A stretch of 20,948 nt of DNA from Actinomycetes bacterium (GTDB taxonomy: Bacteria; Actinomycetota; Actinomycetes; Actinomycetales; Dermabacteraceae). The notes under the pieces were generated by a model. It saw nothing but the letters and a program-made list of their open reading frames with translations. It did no database searches and was not told where the DNA came from. Each line of letters begins with the position of its first letter. The first letter of the stretch is position 1. A program made the translations under genes and the position numbers. Location: contig JAEWEZ010000030.1 of assembly GCA_023389045.1 (NCBI GenBank), positions 1-20,948 of the forward strand, written 5' to 3'. This document shows, in pieces, positions 16,864 to 20,948 of this stretch.

Positions 16864-17034
16864 CGTTCCGTGCTCCTCCCTCGGGCCAGTCCTCGCGGGC
16901 ACTGGGTTGTGCCTCGTGGCGAGGGAGGGCCGTGTGTCGTGACCGGGCCCGCCGGGTCTTCCTCGACGGTGAGGCGGGCCCCGGGGTCACTGTCTCATTC
17001 CAGGCGGCGCTGCGGGCGGGGAAAAAGGACCGTA
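16864..17034 (-). promoter_or_regulatory. Structured leader of the antiporter operon with maskable ribosome-binding site
   Basis: Read on the - strand, a TACGGT -10-like box (complement of 17029-17034) is followed by a large hairpin: 16939-16953 pairs with 16973-16990 as 9 + 6 bp with a 3-nt bulge. Nearer the gene, CCTCCCTCG (complement of 16920-16928) can pair fully with CGAGGGAGG (complement of 16875-16883), which contains the Shine-Dalgarno. A competing 5-bp hairpin CCTCG-CCA-CGAGG (complement of 16912-16924) would free the site. The layout is switch-like. I do not recognise a named riboswitch. Confidence 0.5.
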
Positions 17035-17056
17035 CCAGCTGATCATCTCACGGCGC

Positions 17057-17178
17057 GGGGTGTGGGTGCGCGGGTTGGGGGCGAACGTCCCTGGACAGGT
17101 GGGTCGTGCAGGGTGGCTGCGTGGGTAGTCGCATGGGCGGTGGGGAAGGGCCGCAGGTGGGCGCGGGGCTGGGGCGGG
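17057..17178 (+). other. G-tract clusters with G-quadruplex potential
   Basis: Two stretches on the + strand meet the G3+N1-7 rule four times: 17057-17081 (loops of 3, 5 and 2) and 17159-17178 (loops of 3, 2 and 1). A third, between 17111 and 17150, has one longer loop. High GC alone produces some such motifs, but strand-asymmetric clustering in a promoter spacer is notable. Confidence 0.45.
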
Positions 17179-17298
17179 AGTGGTTCGTGGGGGTGGGTGA
17201 TGCGTGCGGCCGACGGGGGCCGGGGTGCCGAGGTGCTTGTCGGGTGGGCCGACGGGTCTGTCCCGGCAGCGGGTGAGACAAAACAGACACCCCGCCGG

Positions 17299-17354
17299 CG
17301 CCTGCCGCTCGCCGCCTGCCGCTCGCCGCCTGCCGCTCGTCGCCTGCCGCTCGT
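17299..17354 (+). repeat. Tandem array, 4 x 14 bp
   Basis: Four head-to-tail copies of CGCCTGCCGCTCGC run without gaps; copies 3 and 4 end GT in place of GC. The array is followed by CGCCG, a partial fifth copy. The unit is not a multiple of three, consistent with non-coding DNA. It could vary in copy number between strains. Confidence 0.85.
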
Positions 17355-17376
17355 CGCCGCCCCCGCTCTTTCCCCG

Positions 17377-17560
17377 GTGACGTGTCAGTACGTTCTAAAA
17401 AGTGGAAGCTGGCCGCCCGAAACCGCGCTCCATTCCAAGTGACGTGTGGGTACGTTCCAGTTTTTGGAACGTGGCCGCCCGAAACCGCGATCTGTTCAAG
17501 TGACGTGCGGGTACGTTCCAGTTTTTGGAAGCTGGCCGCCCGAAACGTGGCGGGGGCTGG
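17377..17560 (+). repeat. Tandem repeats of 61-62 bp (three copies) with central hairpin
   Basis: Units begin GTGACGTG at 17377, 17439 and 17500. Each contains GTACGTTC, an A- or T-rich loop, GGAA and then GCCGCCCGAAAC (17412, 17474, 17535). In the second copy the centre is a perfect hairpin ACGTTCCA-GTTTT-TGGAACGT (17452-17472). The first copy carries the loop in inverted orientation (AAAAA where the others have TTTTT). Two more copies of the GCCGCCCGA core follow at 17566 and 17596, spaced 31 and 30 bp. A degenerate partial unit seems to precede the first copy. Function unknown; operator cluster or terminator-like repeat are the main options. Confidence 0.85.
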
Positions 17561-17598
17561 GCAGGGCCGCCCGAAACGTGGGGTGGTTGGGCAGGGCC

Positions 17599-17613
17599 GC
17601 CCGACATTCGGGC
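17599..17613 (+). other. Small hairpin ahead of the peptidase gene
   Basis: GCCCGA-CAT-TCGGGC forms a 6-bp stem with a 3-nt loop. It uses the fifth copy of the GCCGCCCGA core from the repeat array and ends 21 bp before the -10 box of the peptidase gene, so it could overlap the -35 region or be an operator. Confidence 0.4.
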
Positions 17614-17634
17614 CTCCGCAGCCGCCGTTGCCGC

Positions 17635-17647
17635 TACTGTTCGCCCT
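17635..17647 (+). promoter_or_regulatory. Candidate leaderless -10 box for the S9 peptidase gene
   Basis: TACTGT (17635-17640) lies 7 nt before the ATG at 17648 and there is no Shine-Dalgarno. This supports a leaderless transcript and decides the start at 17648, against an in-frame ATG at 17525 that lies inside the repeat array. Confidence 0.5.
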
Positions 17648-19702
17648 ATGACGACGACTCTTCCGTACGGTTCCTGGCCCTCCCCGATCTCCGCCGACCT
17701 CCTAGCCCGAGGCGGCCGCCCCCTCGGCGGCGCCCGCTGGGTAGGGGAGCAGGTGTGGTGGACCGAAGGCGTGGCCGCCGAGGGTGGCCGCCAGGCGATC
17801 ATGCGCACCGACGGACCGGTGCAGCGCGACGGGGACGCCCTCACCGTCCCCGAGGACGTCGTTACGGTGCTGCCGATGCCCTTCAACGCCCGCTCCCGCG
17901 TGCATGAATACGGCGGCGGCGCCTGGACCGTGCTCGAAGACGCCCCCACCCCCGCCACAGACACCCCCACCACGCCCCTCGTACTCTTCGTGAACTTCGC
18001 TGACCAGCGCGTGTACTCGCTGCGCGAGGGCGAAGAGCCGGTGGCCCTCAGCCCCGTCGGCCCCGAGATCGAGAGCGCCCACGGCCCGTCGCTGCGCTGG
18101 GCCTGCCCCACCGTCGTCACCATTCCCGGCGCCCCCACCGAGGTGTGGTGGGTGTGTGAGGACCACACCGACGGGGGAACCGACGAGAGCGGCGCCCCCG
18201 TGATCCGCCGCTACATCGCGGCCGTGCCGCTGGACGGTTCCGCCGCGGAGGATCGCTCGGCCATCCGCCAGGTCACCCCCGCCTCCCGCTTCGTGGCGTA
18301 CCCGCGGGTCAGCCCCGACGGCACCCGCATGGCGTGGATCTCCTGGGAGCATCCGCAGATGCCCTGGGACGGCACCGAACTGCATGTGGCGCGTCTGGAA
18401 GGTGGCGTCTGCGTTGAGGAGCAGGTGATCGCGGGCTCGACCGACATCTCAATCATGCAGCCCGAATGGCTCGACGCCGAGCGCCTGCTGTTCATGAGCG
18501 ATGAGTCGGGCTGGTGGAACCCGTGGACCTGGAGCAGCACCGAGGGCAGTCGGCAGGTTCTTGAAGCCGACGAGGAGTTCGCCGGCCCGATGTGGGGCAT
18601 CGGCTCGACCTGGTTCGAGGTGCTCGACGCCGACCACGCGTTGGTCACCCACGGCCGCGCCTCCGTCCGCCCGGGCATCCTCACCGTCTCCACCGGCGCC
18701 CTCGAGGATCTTTCCTGCCCGGTGACAAGCATCGGCACCCTGAGCCGACGGGCCGACGGGACCATGCTGCTCAGCGGCGCCTCGCCCACCTGTTTCCCCG
18801 CGATCCTGGTCGGCACCAGCACAGCTGACCTGCAGGAACTGCGCTCCTCCCGGCAGGATGCCCCCGATCCGGCGGTGCTCCCGCAGGGCGAAGACATCCA
18901 GGTGCCGCTGCCAGACGGCGGCATCGTCCACGCCATCCTCTACCGCCCCCGGCAGGAGGGCTTCGCCGCTCCCGAGGGTGAACTGCCGCCGATGATCGCG
19001 CGCGTGCATGGCGGCCCCACAGCCCACACCGAAGCCGTGCTCAGCCTGCAGGTTGCCTACTACACCTCCCGCGGCCTCGGCGTGGTGGAGATCAACTATG
19101 GCGGCTCCACCGGCTACGGCCGCGCCTACCGTGACCGCCTGAAGGGGCAGTGGGGTGTGGTGGATGTGGCCGACACGGTCGCCGTCATGGAGTACCTGGT
19201 GGCCGAGGGCCTGGCCGATCCGCAACGTCTGGGCATCGAGGGCGGCAGCGCGGGCGGCTGGACCACTCTGGCGTGCCTTACCCGCACCTCCACCTTCGCT
19301 GCGGGTGCCTCCAGCTTTGGAGTGGCTGAACTGGAAGCCTTCCGCACCGATACGCACGATTTCGAATCCCGCTACCTGGATCAGCTCATCGGTCCCTGGC
19401 CGCAGGCGCAGCACCTGTACACGGAGCGGGCTCCGCTCTCGCATGTGGATCAGCTCAGCTGCCCGGTGCTTTTGCTGCAGGGCGATGAGGACCGCATCGT
19501 CCCGCCGAGCCAGTCGGAAATGTTCCGCGATGCTCTCGCCGCCAAGGGAATCCCACACGCCTACCTGCTCTTCGAGGGGGAGCAGCACGGTTTCCGCAAA
19601 CCGGAGAACATCATCGCCGCGATCCAGGCAAGCCTCTCCTTCTACGGTCAGGTTTTCGGTTTCGAGCCGGTGGACATTCCGCGCCTGGAACTGCAGCGCT
19701 GA
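17648..19702 (+). CDS. S9-family peptidase (prolyl oligopeptidase / acylaminoacyl-peptidase-like)
   Basis: This serine peptidase or esterase has 684 residues, the normal size for the two-domain S9 family. The first 400 or so residues form a beta-propeller gate (WD40-like blades such as RFVAYPRVSPDGTRMAWISWEH near 215-235). The catalytic domain begins around 415 and has the oxyanion motif HGGPT near 455, NYGGSTGYGR near 485, nucleophile Ser534 in GGSAGGW, Asp615 in GDEDRIVPP and His647 in EGEQHGF. No signal peptide or membrane helix is seen, so it is probably cytosolic and acts on short peptides. Translation from an upstream in-frame ATG at 17525 would add 41 residues encoded by intergenic repeats and is rejected. 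An ABC exporter-like gene follows after 47 bp in the same direction but with its own -10 box. Confidence 0.92.
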   Translation: MTTTLPYGSWPSPISADLLARGGRPLGGARWVGEQVWWTEGVAAEGGRQAIMRTDGPVQRDGDALTVPEDVVTVLPMPFNARSRVHEYGGGAWTVLEDAPTPATDTPTTPLVLFVNFADQRVYSLREGEEPVALSPVGPEIESAHGPSLRWACPTVVTIPGAPTEVWWVCEDHTDGGTDESGAPVIRRYIAAVPLDGSAAEDRSAIRQVTPASRFVAYPRVSPDGTRMAWISWEHPQMPWDGTELHVARLEGGVCVEEQVIAGSTDISIMQPEWLDAERLLFMSDESGWWNPWTWSSTEGSRQVLEADEEFAGPMWGIGSTWFEVLDADHALVTHGRASVRPGILTVSTGALEDLSCPVTSIGTLSRRADGTMLLSGASPTCFPAILVGTSTADLQELRSSRQDAPDPAVLPQGEDIQVPLPDGGIVHAILYRPRQEGFAAPEGELPPMIARVHGGPTAHTEAVLSLQVAYYTSRGLGVVEINYGGSTGYGRAYRDRLKGQWGVVDVADTVAVMEYLVAEGLADPQRLGIEGGSAGGWTTLACLTRTSTFAAGASSFGVAELEAFRTDTHDFESRYLDQLIGPWPQAQHLYTERAPLSHVDQLSCPVLLLQGDEDRIVPPSQSEMFRDALAAKGIPHAYLLFEGEQHGFRKPENIIAAIQASLSFYGQVFGFEPVDIPRLELQR

Positions 19703-19737
19703 TCTCAGGGGCCCGGCCGGGGTGATCGCACGCGTCG

Positions 19738-19749
19738 TATCCTGCGCTC
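19738..19749 (+). promoter_or_regulatory. Candidate leaderless -10 box for the ABC exporter gene
   Basis: TATCCT (19738-19743) sits 6 nt before the ATG at 19750, and no Shine-Dalgarno is present. It is the third example in this window of a TANNNT box 6-7 nt before a start codon. Confidence 0.5.
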
Positions 19750-20948
19750 ATGTGGATCCGTGAGGCGCTGTGTGACCCCCCGCCCGGTGCCCGTCTTGCG
19801 GTCGTCGCCGCCTGGACGCGCACCCTGGCGTTGTCGGGGGCGGCGCTCGCGCTGGGCGCCATCCTCGATCACTGGTTGCGGGCCGACGGGGCAGGTGGCC
19901 GGTCCGCCGCTTCTGTCCCGACGGTTCCCGTGGTGCTGTTGGTGCTCGCGGTGGCGGTGGCTGCGCTCGCCGGTGGGGTTGCGGAGGCGCTTCCGGCGCG
20001 GATTCAGGCCCGTGAGGAGCGACGGTGGCGAGGCCGGGTGGTCTCGGCGCTGCTCGAGGGCACGCTGCGTGCGACCGCCCCGGTGCGCGGGGGACATCCC
20101 GGTGGTCATCCGGGCGGTAAGTCGGGTGGGCATCCGGGCGGGCGCCCTGGCAGCAAGCCCGGTGGTCATTCGGGTGGTCACCCCGGTGGTCACCCCGGGG
20201 GAAAGCCGACGGCGCGACTGGGGTCCGACGGGGCCGTGCTCGACGCCGCGACGACCGGCGTGGAGAAAACGGCCCACTACCGCGCCGTCTTCCTTGCCCC
20301 GACGGTCGCCGCCTTCACCTCCCCTCTGCTCGTGCTGATCGCCTGGATGGCAGGCGTCGACGTTCTGAGCGGCCTGCTCCTCACCGCCTTTGTGGCCCTC
20401 GTGCCGCTCCTGATCCGCGAGGCCGGGCGACGTCTGCGCAAACCGAACCATGAGTACCGCGCCCGAGAGGCGGCCGCGACGCAGCGCTACCTCGAAATGA
20501 TCGAGGGCCTCGGCACGCTGAAAGTGCTCGGCGCGATGGACCAGGCTCGCGACAACTTCGCCCGCTCGGCCCGTTCCGCGATGGAGGAACTCGGGCGGCT
20601 GCTGGGACGAAACCAGGTGATGATCGTCGTCAACGATCTGCTGTTTGGCCTGCTCATGACGGGTTTCGCGCTGGCGCTGATCCTCTGGCGCCTCGATGGC
20701 GGCGCCCTCAGCGCGGGCCAGGCGCTCGCCGCCCTGCTGCTGACGGTGCTCCTGGCCGAACCGATCGGGAAGGTGGGCCGCACGTTCTATATCGGCCTCG
20801 CGGGTCGTGCCCGACGCGATGGCATCGAAGCCATGCTGCCCGCGGCTGCCGCGAACCCCGACCCCTCGGCCCCCGCCCCGTCGGCGACACCACCGTCGGC
20901 CCCCACCCCGTCAGCCCCCACCCCACCCGCCTACCACCTGCGCGACAT
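19750..20948 (+). CDS. ABC exporter-type transmembrane domain, CydD/CydC-like (3' partial)
   Basis: This open frame starts at ATG 19750 and runs off the window after 399 codons, so the ATP-binding half is missing. Six hydrophobic segments are visible (about 17-38, 55-78, 178-200, 205-222, 295-318, 323-345), the layout of a type IV exporter half. The block TTGVEKTAHYRAVFLAPTVAAF and later YLEMIEGLGTLKVLGAMDQ match the thiol-reductant exporter (CydD) pattern, which exports cysteine or glutathione for cytochrome bd assembly; this sub-family call is moderate. Odd features: a run of ten tetrapeptides, GGHP and variants, at residues 114-153 between helices 2 and 3, and a Pro/Ala/Ser/Thr linker (about 360-395, with PSAPTP repeats) before YHLRD, where the nucleotide-binding domain appears to begin. 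The gene has a leaderless-type start 47 bp after the S9 peptidase. Confidence 0.8.
   Translation, partial: MWIREALCDPPPGARLAVVAAWTRTLALSGAALALGAILDHWLRADGAGGRSAASVPTVPVVLLVLAVAVAALAGGVAEALPARIQAREERRWRGRVVSALLEGTLRATAPVRGGHPGGHPGGKSGGHPGGRPGSKPGGHSGGHPGGHPGGKPTARLGSDGAVLDAATTGVEKTAHYRAVFLAPTVAAFTSPLLVLIAWMAGVDVLSGLLLTAFVALVPLLIREAGRRLRKPNHEYRAREAAATQRYLEMIEGLGTLKVLGAMDQARDNFARSARSAMEELGRLLGRNQVMIVVNDLLFGLLMTGFALALILWRLDGGALSAGQALAALLLTVLLAEPIGKVGRTFYIGLAGRARRDGIEAMLPAAAANPDPSAPAPSATPPSAPTPSAPTPPAYHLRD
20089..20208 (+). repeat. In-frame minisatellite, 10 x 12 bp, encoding GGHP-type units
   Basis: Exactly 120 bp inside the ABC exporter gene encode ten tetrapeptides: five GGHP, one GGHS, and the variants GGKS, GGRP, GSKP and GGKP. 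Six His and four basic residues result. Third-position changes between units (GGT, GGC, GGG; CAT, CAC; CCC, CCG) show the array is not brand-new but still recognisable at DNA level. Confidence 0.9.

Larger units (their letters stand above)
16864..17647. other. Repeat- and G-rich divergent spacer (784 bp)
   Basis: This is the longest gene-free stretch in the window, between the starts of the antiporter operon (-) and the S9 peptidase gene (+). In order it holds the structured leader (16864-17034), a G-rich part with G-tract clusters (about 17057-17260), four 14-bp tandem repeats (17299-17354), three 61-62-bp repeats (17377-17560), two further copies of the shared GCCGCCCGA core, and a leaderless-type -10 box for the peptidase. 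Open frames here have low-complexity Pro/Arg/Gly translations or arise from the repeats, so I do not call a gene. Confidence 0.7.

Noticed and set aside
16864..16902. GTG start 13 codons upstream for the NhaD-like protein
   Set aside because: The clear Shine-Dalgarno (complement of 16873-16881) lies between this GTG and the ATG at 16863, so it serves the ATG.
17048..17290. Small - strand gene of 80 codons
   Set aside because: Translation is a low-complexity Pro/His/Thr/Arg string that reflects the G-rich tract on the other strand.
17377..17560. CRISPR array
   Set aside because: The units are 61-62-bp near-whole repeats, not short repeats with unique spacers, and no cas genes are nearby.
17525..17647. 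Upstream ATG extending the S9 peptidase by 41 residues
   Set aside because: The extra residues are encoded by the intergenic repeats (PPET-like repeats in translation); the ATG at 17648 has a well-placed -10 box.

Overview
The window looks like chromosomal DNA of a high-GC actinobacterium, most likely in the Micrococcales; a Dermabacteraceae-type host is only a guess. The support is the strong G/C bias at third codon positions, an actinobacterial-style LysX (membrane domain fused to a lysyl-tRNA synthetase module), and three genes that seem to start without a leader right behind a TANNNT -10 box. I see no rRNA, tRNA, transposase, phage gene or CRISPR array. It reads as ordinary chromosome whose intergenic spaces are unusually rich in structure.

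Layout. (1) 2-3824, + strand: a tightly packed iron-siderophore ABC importer, consisting of a lipoprotein binding subunit (5' end outside the window), two FecCD-type permeases and an ATPase, with stop/start overlaps. (2) 3825-5264: an aldo/keto reductase gene flanked on both sides by copies of a 55-nt hairpin element. (3) 5265-6536, - strand: a membrane-anchored alpha/beta-hydrolase (putative esterase), divergent from (4) 6791-10081, + strand, lysX, the bifunctional lysyl-phosphatidylglycerol synthase. lysX is followed on the same strand by an LssY_C-domain membrane protein (10114-11784), an APC-family permease (11872-13308) and a universal stress protein (13340-13753). (5) A strong two-way terminator at 13809-13849 separates these from a - strand operon of two unrelated Na+/H+-antiporter-type proteins, an NhaD/CitMHS_2-like protein followed by NhaA (16863 down to 13931). 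(6) 16864-17647: a 784-bp divergent spacer with a structured leader, G-rich tracts, a 4 x 14-bp array and 61-62-bp repeats. (7) 17648-19702, +: an S9 prolyl-oligopeptidase-family peptidase, then the start of an ABC exporter-type protein that runs off the window and carries ten GGHP-like tetrapeptides in its first cytoplasmic loop.

How the genes may work together. The first block imports a ferric siderophore, probably of the catecholate/petrobactin-like YclNOPQ/FatBCDA/CeuBCDE type. The middle block is plausibly an envelope module: LysX makes lysyl-phosphatidylglycerol, the divergent surface-exposed esterase could trim aminoacyl-lipid, and the LssY_C protein may also act on lipids. The antiporter operon handles Na+ and pH homeostasis and may be controlled through its leader, where the ribosome-binding site can be masked by a 9-bp pairing.

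The most interesting unexplained signals are the duplicated hairpin around the aldo/keto reductase, the repeat array upstream of the peptidase (one copy carries an inverted loop), the antiporter leader, the GGHP insertion in the exporter, and a calcium-loop-like motif in the NhaA tail.
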